From: Streptomyces sp. XD-27
GTDB taxonomy: Bacteria; Actinomycetota; Actinomycetes; Streptomycetales; Streptomycetaceae
Length of the DNA: 64,000 nt
Assembly (NCBI RefSeq): GCF_030553055.1
Contig: NZ_CP130713.1
Location: forward strand, 7,485,391 to 7,549,390
Direction: 5' to 3'
Shown here: piece by piece, positions 37,572 through 47,376 of the stretch
Layout: every line of letters begins with the position of its first letter
Position numbering within the stretch: the stretch's first letter is position 1
Notes under the pieces: generated by a model
The model's database searches: none
What the model was told of the DNA's origin: nothing
The model's input: only the letters and a program-made list of their open reading frames with translations
Position numbers and translations under genes: made by a program

Positions 37572-39608
37572 ATGCCCCACCACTCCCGGAACCCGAGGGC
37601 GGCACGCCGCTCGACGGGCGGCTGCGTGCCGAGATGGAGCGGGCCTTCGCAGCCGACTTCGGCGACGTACGCGTCCACCGCGGCCCGTACGCCGACGAGC
37701 TGTGCGCGCTGCTGGACGCCGACGCCTGCACCCGCGGCTCCCACGTCTACCTGCGCGGCGACGGCTCCTGGCTACTCGCCCACGAACTCGCGCACGTCCT
37801 ACAACAGCGCTCCCTGCCGCGGGACATGGACGCGGCCGCGCTGGAACGCGAGGCGGACCGGGCGGCCGACGCGGTGGTACGGGGCGACCGGGTCCGGATC
37901 GGCCCGTACCCGGCGACCGCGCCGGCCGCGCCGGTGGCCGGCCTCGTCGTGCAGGCGCACTCGTCGTGGGAGCACCGGCTGCTCGGCGATCTCTCCCCGG
38001 ACCAGATGCGGAAGATCGCGTTTCCGGACAAGGAAGAGGACGAAGAGCTGCGGAGTGAGACTCTCGCTACCACGAAGTCCCGGGAGGACGTCCTGCGGAT
38101 GCAGGAGAAGCTGCTCAACTTCGCCGTCGGCGGGGCGAAGGGTCTGACGAAGGACAAGATGGAGCCGCGGGACTACCCCGGGCTCTACGCGTTGGAGATC
38201 CCGAGCGGCAAGAAGGACAAGGAGACGCACCAGATCGCGGTCAGCTTCGGGGAACTCACCACGCTGGGCGACTACTTCCAGAACCCGACCTCGCTGGAGG
38301 CACTGGCCACCCGCGGCCGGATGGTGGAGCGGGTCCTGCAGACCGTACGAGAGGAGAGCTACCGACGCCTCGGCATGGAACTGAAGACGTACGCCACCAA
38401 GCGGTTCGCCGACTCCGTCATGGGCTTCGGATGGTCCTCCGTCCTCGACAGGGAGATCCAGGAGACCAAGCGCCTCAGCGACTACACCGCGAAGTTTCAG
38501 AAGGTGGCGACAGATCGTTACACAGCGCTGCTGCAACGCAACGTATGCCATTTCGCGCCGTACTCCTGGTACCGATGGCAGCAGTTCCACGTCCATGCCC
38601 GCGACCTGGCCATCAAAGCGAGAGCGGAGAGGGATCCGGAGAAGAGGAAGACAGAGGAGTGCAAGACGCTGCTGTACGCCGGATACGCCGACCACTTCCT
38701 CCAGGACTCGTTCGCGGCCGGCCATCTGGTCAACAAGACGCTGACCATGCAGTGGTTCCTCGATTGGTTCCCCTCATCCGGCCTGGCGCCGGATTCGATG
38801 ATGATCCAGGACTTCGAGAAGTTCGGCAAGATCATGACGGTCGAAAAGCAGCCGGGCCTCGCCCCGACGAGCTCTACACCTTTCCGGCGGACAAAACGAA
38901 GGCACTGGTCGGCGAGCCGTGGTGGCGCGACGCGCAGACGGCCTCGGAACAAGACACCCGGGAGGATCGGGTCAAGGCTTCCGGGGTCAGGGTCGGGATT
39001 CTCCCGCTGACCGAGGCCGACGTCTACCAGTCCTATCTGCGCTTCCTGCAGAGCCCCGGTGTCCAGCTTTCCTCGAAAGCGCTGCACGACCACTACTGCG
39101 AGGCGGGATTGATGGTCAGCAGCAGGACGCACACGAGGCCGTTCAAGATCTTCGGTGACCAATTCATGATCAAGCGGGGTGCGGGCATGGTGTACGGCTG
39201 CGAGGCCTCGTACAAGGCGCGCAAGGCCATCACCGACCTGCTCGCCCGCGGGACGACCGACGTGACGGTGGAGGAGATCTTCGACCTCTTCCCGGTACGC
39301 GTGCACCGGGGCAGCGACGACATGTCACTCCTCCAGTGGCACCAACAGGAGGTCAAACCGCTGGCGGAGAAGAGGCTCTTCGGACACGGAAACCTCAAGA
39401 CGGCCGTGGTGCGACTGCTGCCCGCGAGAAGGAGTCGATCAGCGACGACTACGTGCGGGGCTACTTCTCCAAATTCGACAGCGACCTGCGGACCACCGGC
39501 ACGCTCTACTACCGCCTCAGCAAGATCCACCCAGAGGCGCGGCCGACGTTCGGGCGCACCATGAACGTGCTGTTCGGTACCGGCGACAGGGCGGGGAACA
39601 CGGCATGA
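37572..39608 (+). CDS. DUF4157 protein with lipase/phospholipase C-like helical domain (frameshifted)
   Basis: About 680 residues. The N-terminus is a DUF4157 domain: LDGRLRAEMERAFAADFGDV, VRVHRGPYADELC and WLLAHELAHVLQQR (HExxH). DUF4157 is a marker of effectors and accessory proteins linked to extracellular contractile injection systems. The middle is helical with a segment CHFAPYSWYRWQQFHVHARD and YADHFLQDSFAAGHLV, resembling the metal-binding core of the zinc phospholipase C/Het-C fold. Three one-base gaps are inferred, near 37587 (PHHS/EPEGG), 38868 (GLAP/DELYTF) and 39421 (AVVRLL/REKESISDDY). The total length is a multiple of three only if three bases are restored. It ends with an ATGA overlap to the next gene. 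DUF4157 certain; phospholipase-like activity tentative. Confidence 0.75.
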
Positions 39609-39994
39609 CCACCGGCACCCCCTCCTCTTCCTCGTCCGCCTCCGCGCCCACGACCACGGTCGTCTGCTTCCACACGGCGCTCACGGACGTGAGCCTCTCT
39701 TGCGTGCCGGTCCTGAAGGACTTCCTGCCCGCTGCGGCCGACCTCGCGGTCCGGGCGCTGGGCGGGTACTACGCCACGGCCGCCGTCTCCGCGACCGAAC
39801 TCGACGGGCTGCGGCAGCTCGCCGGGGACGCGGCCGCGGCCGCCCTGCCCACGGGCGGTACCGGGGCGGCCGCGGGCGTGGGGCTGCTCGTGCAGCTGGA
39901 GCTGCCGGGCGGCAAGGCCCTGACCGTCACCACCAACGGCGGCGCACCGGCGACGGGCGGCGGCACACCGGCCGGAGAGAGCACGGCGCGATGA
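39605..39994 (+). CDS. Small hypothetical protein of the cargo locus
   Basis: 129 residues, Ala/Gly/Thr-rich, between the DUF4157 and DUF6603 genes with 4-nt overlaps on both sides, so surely translated with them. The central VVCFHTALTDVSLSCVPVLKDFLPAAADLAVRALGGYYATAAV could be an amphipathic helical pair. No homology recognised. Confidence 0.65.
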   Translation: MTTGTPSSSSSASAPTTTVVCFHTALTDVSLSCVPVLKDFLPAAADLAVRALGGYYATAAVSATELDGLRQLAGDAAAAALPTGGTGAAAGVGLLVQLELPGGKALTVTTNGGAPATGGGTPAGESTAR

Positions 39995-42135
39995 CGACCC
40001 TCGGCAAGCCGTCCGGCCCCACGACGTCCACGACGGGCACCGGCACCGCGACAACCACGGGCACCGCGACGACCGGGGCGAACTCGACCGGCTGGAAGGC
40101 CCTCGACCGGCGGATCGGTCCGCTGTACGTCCGCCGCCTGGGGGTCGGCACGTCCGACCGGAAGATCTGGTTCCTGCTCGACGCCGACCTGGTCTTCGGC
40201 GGGCTCAGCCTGGCCGCCGACGGGCTCGGGTTCGGCGTGTCGCCCGACGCCCTGCAGGGCGGGGACCCGCGGCTCGAAGGCGCGCTCAGCGGGCTGGCCG
40301 TCGCGTACTCGGGCCCGTCGCTCACCGTGGCGGGCGCGATCGAGAAGGAGCCGCCGACGGGCGAGTTCGATCTGAGCCTGAGCGGCGGGATCGTCGCGCG
40401 GACCGAGAAGTTCTCACTGGAGGCACTGGGGAACTTCCAGCACGCGAGGTCCGGCTGGTTCGCGCTCGACGTGCTGGGCGTGCTCGGCGCGCAGTTCGGC
40501 GAACCGCCCGTCTTCGTGGTGACGCAGCTGGCCGGTGGGTTCGGCTACAACAGCCGGCTACGGGTGCCCACGCTGGCCCAGGTGGGGCAGTTCCCCCTGC
40601 TCAAGGCGCTGACGGACGGCACCGTCGGCGCGGGTACGGGTACGGGCAGCGGGACCGGCACATCCACCGACGCCGGCACAGCCACCGGCACGACCACCGG
40701 CACGAGCGACGCCGCCGGGCAGCTCCTCACCCTGCTCCGCGACCTGCGCGGCTCCTCCGGCACGGGCGGCACCGGCTGGATCACCCCAGCGCCCGGCAGC
40801 TTCTGGGCCGCCGCCGGCCTCACCTTCACCGCCTTCGAGATGATCAGCGGCGAGGCGGTGCTGGCCGTCGGCGTCTCCGGCGACGTCAGCATCACCCTCG
40901 CCGGGCACGCCAACGCGTCCTTCCCTTCCCTCAAGGACGCCCCCGACAAGGACAACCCGCGCCGCTACGCCGTCGCCGACGTCGACGTCCTGGTGAACTA
41001 CCGCACCTCCACCCGCCTCTTCGCCGCCGAGGCCGTCCTGACCGCACGGTCCTTCCTCCTCGACACCGACTGCCGCCTCACGGGCGGGCTGGCGCTGTAC
41101 GTGTGGACCGGCGGGCCGCACGGCGGGGACTTCGTCCTGACCGTCGGCGGCTACCCCGACCACTATCCGGTGCCCGCCCACTACCCGCGGGTCGAGCGGG
41201 TCGGCGTCAACTGGTCGCCCGGCGGCGGAGTCTCGATCTCCGGCACCGCCTACTGCGCGCTCACCCCGCAGGCCGTCATGGCGGGCGGCGCGCTCGACGT
41301 CTCGTACCACTCGGGCGGCCTGAAAGCCTGGCTGGACGCCTCCGTGCACGCCGTCGTCTCCTGGGCGCCCTTCCACTTCGACGTCGGCATCTCCGTCTCG
41401 GTCGGAGTCGAGTACACGTTCTCCACCCTCGGCTGGGAACACACCATCGGCGCGCACATCACCGTCGGACTGGACGTCTGGGGGCCGCCGACCGGCGGGC
41501 GGGCGCATGTCGATCTGACGGTCGTGTCGTTCAGCGTGCCCTTCGGCCAGGACCGCCCGTCCAAGCCCAATGAACTGGGCTGGGCGCAGGTGCGCGACAA
41601 GCTGCTGCCCGCTCAGACGCTGTGCCTGTCGCCCCTCGGCGGACTCAAACCCTCCGGCGGCGCGAAGGACGGCACCGACTGGCACGCCTCGGCCTCCGGC
41701 TTCGGCTTCTCCGTGCGCTGCGCGGTGCCCGCCACCGCCATGGCCTTCTGCGGCAAGCCCATGGATCTCGGCAGCCCTGGCGCCCTCGCGCTGCGGCCAA
41801 TGCACCGCCAGGGCCTCACCTGCTCCCACGCCCTGGCCATCTGCTTCCAACCGGAGACGGGCGGGCAGGCCCGGGACCTGAACGACCTCGAGCTCGCCGG
41901 CTGGACCCGCACCCCGGTCATCGGCGCCGTACCCGCCGCGGTCTGGGGCCCGCCGCTGCCCGGCGACGGACAGCAGGTGCCCGACCCCGCCACCGGTCTG
42001 CTCCCCGGGCTCGGCCTCGGCATGACCGTCACCGCCGACACCCCGCGGCTGCACGGGCCGCTCACCGTACCCGGCCGCCTCCTCATCAGCGGAGACGACC
42101 GCAGGACCACGCTGCCGCTGCGCCCACAGCCGTGA
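39991..42135 (+). CDS. DUF6603-domain protein
   Basis: 714 residues, intact. After a Thr/Gly-rich tail comes the DUF6603 pattern: IGPLYVRRLGVGTSDRKIWF, LDADLVFGGLSLAADGLGFG, SGLAVAYSGPSLTVAGAIEK, ... VGVNWSPGGGVSISGTAYCA, LTPQAVMAGGALDVSY and APFHFDVGISVSVGVEYTFS. A second TGTGSGTGTSTDAGTATG-type linker lies near residue 215. DUF6603 proteins are large, beta-strand-rich and commonly sit in Streptomyces loci with DUF4157 proteins and injection-system genes; their function is not established. The C-terminal 150 residues, with four cysteines, look like a separate domain. ATG overlaps the previous stop (ATGA). Confidence 0.8.
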   Translation: MTTLGKPSGPTTSTTGTGTATTTGTATTGANSTGWKALDRRIGPLYVRRLGVGTSDRKIWFLLDADLVFGGLSLAADGLGFGVSPDALQGGDPRLEGALSGLAVAYSGPSLTVAGAIEKEPPTGEFDLSLSGGIVARTEKFSLEALGNFQHARSGWFALDVLGVLGAQFGEPPVFVVTQLAGGFGYNSRLRVPTLAQVGQFPLLKALTDGTVGAGTGTGSGTGTSTDAGTATGTTTGTSDAAGQLLTLLRDLRGSSGTGGTGWITPAPGSFWAAAGLTFTAFEMISGEAVLAVGVSGDVSITLAGHANASFPSLKDAPDKDNPRRYAVADVDVLVNYRTSTRLFAAEAVLTARSFLLDTDCRLTGGLALYVWTGGPHGGDFVLTVGGYPDHYPVPAHYPRVERVGVNWSPGGGVSISGTAYCALTPQAVMAGGALDVSYHSGGLKAWLDASVHAVVSWAPFHFDVGISVSVGVEYTFSTLGWEHTIGAHITVGLDVWGPPTGGRAHVDLTVVSFSVPFGQDRPSKPNELGWAQVRDKLLPAQTLCLSPLGGLKPSGGAKDGTDWHASASGFGFSVRCAVPATAMAFCGKPMDLGSPGALALRPMHRQGLTCSHALAICFQPETGGQARDLNDLELAGWTRTPVIGAVPAAVWGPPLPGDGQQVPDPATGLLPGLGLGMTVTADTPRLHGPLTVPGRLLISGDDRRTTLPLRPQP

Positions 42136-42183
42136 CGCGGCAGACGGACAAGCCCCGCGTACCAGAAGGAAGAAGAGCACCCC

Positions 42184-44270
42184 ATGGCTTCCAGCACGGC
42201 GACGCTCGCGGACGCCTGCGTTCCGGTCCTCCTGCCCGGCAGCTACGAGATCACCGCCTCGTACGCCCTGAGCGTCGACACCGCGGCCAGGGAGGAGGCC
42301 AAGCGGAAACTGACCGTCACCGCCCCGCGCTTCGCCCTCACACCCGGGGAGGTGCTGCGCTGCTACCCGCCACCGGGCTCGACCGGCCCCTTCTCCGCCA
42401 CCCTGCCCCATATCGCCCTCGGCCGCCCCACCCTGCCCTGGGAGCGGCTGCGCCGGCCCGACAGCGCCGAGGACCCCGCCGACCGTGAACCGTGGCTGGC
42501 GCTGCTGGTCTTCGGCCCCGGTGAGGTGCTGGAGGATCCACAGGCCATCGGGCACGTGACGACGACCACCGTGCGCGAGTGGCAGTCCGACCGGCTCAGC
42601 CGGCACGCCGACCTCGGCCCGCTCACCGACGCGGAGAAGAACACGCCCTGCCGGACGATCCGCCTCGCCCCCGAGGTCTTCCGGGCCGTCGTCCCGGTCG
42701 CCGCCGGTCTGCGCTATCTCGCCCATGTACGGCAGGCCCCACCCGCCGTCCAGGAGGCCGGCGGCCTCGCAGGCGTGCCGGACGCGGTGTCGGTCGTCAC
42801 CGGCAACGGGTTGCCGCGGCCGCCCGGCCCGCCGCGAGGCCACCCCGTACCGCATGTGGCGCATCTCGTATCGCTGGAGGGCCTGCCCGCCGTGCTCTCC
42901 GACCTCGCGGGCGGCACCCCGACGGACGCCGAGGGCGGGGTGGACGGGATGCCGGTGCGGCTGCTGTCCCTGCACGCGTGGAGCTTCGTCAACCAAGCCG
43001 ACAGCCACCCGCCGTTCGCCGCCACCATGGCCGACCTGGTGGCGGAGATGCGGGCGAGCGGCGGTCTGCTCCAGCTGCCCGGCGCGCCGCCGGACGCACC
43101 GGGCATGACCGTCGGGCAGCTGCGGGAGGGCCGGGTGCCGGTACGCCAGGCGGTGACCGCGGCCGGGAAGAAGAGCGCGCCCGGCGACGGGGTCTGGCGC
43201 TTGTACCGGGGGCCGCTCAGCGCCGTCCCCGCGACGGACCCGGGGCTGACGGACATCGGCCGCGCCGCCGACGCCGTCCTGCCCAAGGACGCGGGCGACA
43301 CCGACCTCGCCGCCGACATCAGCCACGCCGACGCCTGGAGCCTGGGCCGCTCCCTGGCGCTGGCCTCCGCCGACATCTTCAGCACCATTGACGCCGCCCA
43401 TCCGGCGCCCGACCGGTCGGGCAACGCGAGCGACCGGCTCGGCGCCATGGTCAGGGGCGGGCTGGCCGACCGCTGCGCCAGTCGCTGAAGGGTCCACAGA
43501 CGCAGCACGGCCCGGTCGCGCCGCCCGCCGCCGCGCCTGTGCCACCGCCCGCCGCGGACCCGTCGGCCGCCGCCGAACTGCTCGCCGAGCGGCTCTACTC
43601 GCTGCGCGCGCTGCCCTTCTGCCACCTCGTGCCGCACCCGGAACTGCTGCCGCACGAATCGGTGCGGTTCTTCCACGTCGACGAGTACTGGGTGCGCTCG
43701 CTCCTCCTCGGCGCGTCCAGCGTCGCCGCCTCACGGCCCGGCGCCACCGGCACCGCCCGCGCCATCGCGGACGCCGCAGTCGCCCGGGGCCGCGCCACCG
43801 CTGGGCTCGGCGCGGGCGACGACCACCGTACGGGCGTGCTCATCCGGTCCCGGTTGATCGCCCAGTACCCGGGCCTGCGGATCGCGGCGGGCGCGGGCGG
43901 CGCAGCCGTCACCGTACGGGCCTGGTACCCCGCACCGGACGTCCTGCTGTGCCTGTTCGACCGCGGCTCGGCCGTGACCTGGTTCGAGATCGGGGAGCCC
44001 GCGCACGCCCTGCACTTCGGCTTCGACGAGGACGCCCACGGGGGCCTGGTGCTCAACACGCGCGACCCGCGCACCGGGGAACCGGACGGGCACCAGGTGC
44101 GTCAGGACCGCTTCCTGGGCGGCAAGGACAGCCCCGCGCACGGGAGCAGGGCGGTCGGCTTCGCCCGGCTGGCTGAGGCGGCGGGGGCCAGGAGCCCCGC
44201 CGGACTGGCCCTCCAGCTGATCAGAACCCCCGAGCGCCAGTTCTTCGGCGAGCCGCCGTCCGGCGGATGA
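42184..44270 (+). CDS. Hypothetical protein of the cargo locus (one frameshift)
   Basis: About 695 residues. GAAGGAAGA precedes ATG 42184. Residues 1-430 read as one frame (YEITASYALSVDTAAREEAK, PREPWLALLVFGPGEVLEDP-like, SLHAWSFVNQAD, DAWSLGRSLALASADIF). The frame breaks near 43473 and continues as LRQSLKGPQTQHGPV, then VRFFHVDEYWVRSLLLGA and VRAWYPAPDVLLCLFDRG. The 2,087-nt length is 3n+2, so one missing base. I recognise no family; the two halves look like a jelly-roll part and an alpha/beta part. It belongs with the DUF6603 operon by spacing (48 nt) and orientation. Confidence 0.65.
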
Positions 44271-44324
44271 ACCGCCGATCGCCGCGGTCGACACCGCCAC
44301 GGGCCCACCAACGAAGGAGACACC

Positions 44325-46145
44325 ATGTCCGCCGCCTCGGCGCCCGCCACCGCGCTGCACGTGCCGATCGAGGTGCACGCGATGCCGCTGACCCCGGCGC
44401 ACAGCTCCACGCTCTTCCAGCGCCGTACACCCGACTTCGGACTCGCCCTCGCCCACATCGACCCCGAGCCCGCCCCCTTCGCCGATGCCGCCCCCGACTT
44501 CGCCACCACGCCGGCCAACCACGGCGTGTACGTGCAGTGGACGCTCCCCGCCGCCCTGCGGTGCGCCGTAGCCTCCTCCGCCGCCGCCTCCCGCACCGCG
44601 GTCTTCCCACCGGTGCCCAATCGCTGGCTGCTGGTACGCAGCGGCGACGGCGGCACCGCCGCCTGGGTCATCGACAGCGACTACGCCGACGGCGCCGGCG
44701 GCGGCACCTCGCCGTACGTGGTCCACGGCGCGGACGGGCTGAAGATCACCGCCATCGGCCGCTGCAAGGACCGCGCGCAGTGGACGGCGGCGTCGAACCA
44801 CGAGGGCGACCGGCCGACCGCGCCGCTGACGGCCGTCGGGCCGGGCCTGCCGATGTTCGCGGCCTACCAGCCGTACAACGCCAACGTCTTCTCCTTCCAC
44901 GACCCGCTCACACCGGGGATCCGCGCCCATGACGCCACCCTGCACTACAGCGTGGTCGGCTGGCGCGCGGAGAAGGAGCTCGACGTCCTGCACTGGAACG
45001 GCGGACCGAGCGGCGGACCCGACGGCGGGCCGAAGGACAGGCCGAAGGGCCGGGAGCCCGCGACGCCCGCCGAGCTGGCGGCCGCGCTCGGCTGGCACGC
45101 TGCCGGCGGCGGCTTCGGCCCGCGCACCGTCTACGCCGGGGCGGTGCGCTCCGTCGCCTGGTCCACCGCCGTGAACGACCCCGCCGACACGGTGCCGTCC
45201 AAGGAAGACTGCGGGATCGCCGTGGGCCCCACCGCCATCGACGCCTTCGCCGCCGCCTTCACCTCCCTGATGGTCCCGAGCACGCCCGGCTGACCTCCGA
45301 CGAGGCCGAGGCTCTGACCGGGCTGGCGTACGGGCACCTGGCGGCGATGGACGAGCCCGACGGCGCCTTCGCCACCGCGCAGCGGCAGTTCGCCACCTCC
45401 TTCCTGCCCCATGCAGGCGGCCACCGGTGGCGGGTCGTGCACGGCGGCGTCGAACCGGAGCACGCCCGGCGCCTGGAAAGCGAGCTCGACGCGCTCCAGC
45501 GGCGCGCGGACGACGTCCGCCGCCAACTCGCCGCCAGGCAGTGGGAGCTGTACGCGATCTGGCGCGGCAGCGTCGACGACGGAGCACCCGAAGATCTCGC
45601 CCACCAGCTGACCCGGGAGTTGGACGCCACGGCAGAAGACACCGTCGCCGCCGAGGTCAAGGGCCTCAAGCGCCGGTTGACGACGATGCTCGCCCGGCTG
45701 CCGCTCGACGCCGACGGCAACCCCGGCGACGCCGCGAGCCGGACGTTCCTGCAGCGTGCCCAGATGCCCGCCGGCTGGCGGCTGGTCCGCGAGGACCTGC
45801 CGCCCTTCCACCGCGCCCTGGACCCGGTGGTGCTGCTCACCCTCCCGCAGAAGACCCCGCCGCTCGCCCCCGCCGACGGCAGCGGGCCGCTGGTCTGCCG
45901 GACCACCGCCGACCTGCCGCCCGCCGGGCCGAACGAGACCGCCGACCTCTCCGGTTCGGCCCCACTCGACGACGCCCTCGCCCGGCAGGCCGCCGAACTC
46001 CAGCGCGCCGTACGGGACACCGCCGACCACCCCGGCGTCCGCACCTGGACCCACCCCTGGCACCCCCTCTACCTGGAATGGCAGGTCGGGTTCCGGCCGG
46101 TGGACTGCGCGGGTGCGGGCTCACCCGACTGGACCTTCATGGCCC
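44325..46145 (+). pseudogene. Hypothetical protein of the cargo locus, 3'-truncated and fused to foreign sequence
   Basis: Starts at ATG 44325 after AAGGAGA. First part: HVPIEVHAMPLTPAHSSTLF, NHGVYVQWTLPAALR, NRWLLVRSGDGG and FAAYQPYNANVFSFHDPL. A frame break near 45272 (SLMVP / EHARLTSDEAEAL) implies one missing base. It continues with a coiled stretch (RLESELDALQRRADDVRRQL) and ends WHPLYLEWQVGFRPV ... SPDWTFMAPF around 46145. From there the same open frame runs into an unrelated ABC-transporter fragment, so the natural C-terminus is missing. The start resembles an assembly or sheath-like protein only in being strand-rich; function unknown. Confidence 0.6.
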
Positions 46146-46905
46146 CCTTCCTGACCAGCTGGTACCGCGAGATCACCGACCGAATCAAGGCCACCCACCG
46201 TCGCGCGGCCCCGCGGGTCCTGCGAGTCACCCTGCTCGGCGCCACGGTCAGTGGCCTGATGCTCGCCGCGACCTGGGCCGCGCTCGGCTGGCTGGCGGCC
46301 ACCGGCCGTATGGACCTGGCCCTCGCCGCCACCGCCGTCGTCGCGGTCCGCACCTCCACCGGCGCGCTGACCTCCCTGGTCATGGCCGCCGCCCGGCTGT
46401 TCCGCACCAGCCTGTACCTGGAGGACTGGCAGGCGTTCCTGCGCCGGGCGAAGGCCCTGCGCACCGAGCGTGGAACCGAGATGATCCCGCTCGGTGCGCC
46501 GGCCGTGATCGAGGCGAAGGATGTCACCTGCACCTACCCGGGTGCCGACGTCCCGGCGGTCGACGGGATCAGCCTCACCCTCCGCCAAGGCGAACTGATC
46601 GCGCTGGTCGGCGAGAACGGCTCAGGCATGACCACCCTGTCCACCCTGCTCACCGGACTGCGCGTCGCCAGCACCGGAACGGTGACCTGGGACGGCACCG
46701 ACCGTCCGCACAGCGTGTGGTCCTGCGTCGGACTGGTGCCGCAGGACTACACCCGCTGGCCCATGGACCTGCGCGCCAACATCCACCTCGGCCAGCCCCG
46801 CACCGCCGACGACGTGCTGCTCCTGGAGGCCGCGCGGGCAGCCGGCGCGGACAGTGTCATCGCGAAGGTCCCGTACGGGCTCGACCCCCTGGTGCCTGGC
46901 TGGGG
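46146..46905 (+). pseudogene. ABC transporter fragment (end of membrane domain plus partial ATPase)
   Basis: In frame after the preceding cargo gene: an exporter-type membrane end (LRVTLLGATVSGLMLAATWA, ALGWLAATGRMDLALAATAV) followed by IEAKDVTCTYPGADVPAVDG and a Walker A-like GENGSGMTTLSTLL. The invariant Walker A Lys is Met here (ATG for AAG), so ATP binding should be lost. It ends at KVPYGLDPLVPG before the LSGGQ signature and Walker B. It resembles lantibiotic-type exporters with fused membrane and ATPase domains. A stranded piece of another cluster. Confidence 0.75.
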
Positions 46906-47290
46906 CGAACCGCCACGACTCCCCGCTGCTCGCCGACCTTGGACCGCCTGAACGACCTCGGGCCATTGCCCGACAACATCACCGTGCATCTGGACGCCGG
47001 CTACGACTCGGAGGCCACCCGCGCGCTGCTCGCCGAACGCGACTTGCACGGCAACATCGCGCACAGGGGAGAGAAGGCACCGATCCAAGCGAGCCAGCGA
47101 TGGCACGTGGAGCGGACCCACGCCTGACAGAAGGCCTTCCACCGCCTCGCCCACTGCAAAGAGCGCCGGGCTACCGTCATCGACACTTTCTTCGACCTCG
47201 CCGACACCATCATCACCGTCCGGAGCCTGATCCGACGCGCATGGACAACCTACCGATGGAATGCACGTCCGAGCCGCCAACCCATGACCG
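46906..47290 (+). pseudogene. IS5-type transposase C-terminal fragment
   Basis: Reads GANRHDSPLL, LDRLNDLGPLPDNITVHLDA, GYDSEATRALLAERDLHGNI, AHRGEKAPIQASQRWHVERT, then a TGA where homologues have Trp, then AFHRLAHCKERRATVIDTFF and DLADTIITVRSLIRRAWTTY. This is the C-terminal half of an IS5-family DDE transposase with a nonsense codon and a frame change near its start. It abuts the ABC fragment. Confidence 0.78.
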
Positions 47291-47376
47291 CATACCGATT
47301 CTGCGCGACATCCAAAGCCGTTCCCCCGGAACGGTGGTCGCGGCGATGTCGGTGCCAGCCAGTAGTCTCGCTGCCC

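Noticed and set aside
40558..43734. Minus-strand open frame of 1,058 codons
   Set aside because: Antisense shadow of the DUF6603 gene and its neighbour; composition dominated by Gly/Arg/Ala with no recognisable domain.
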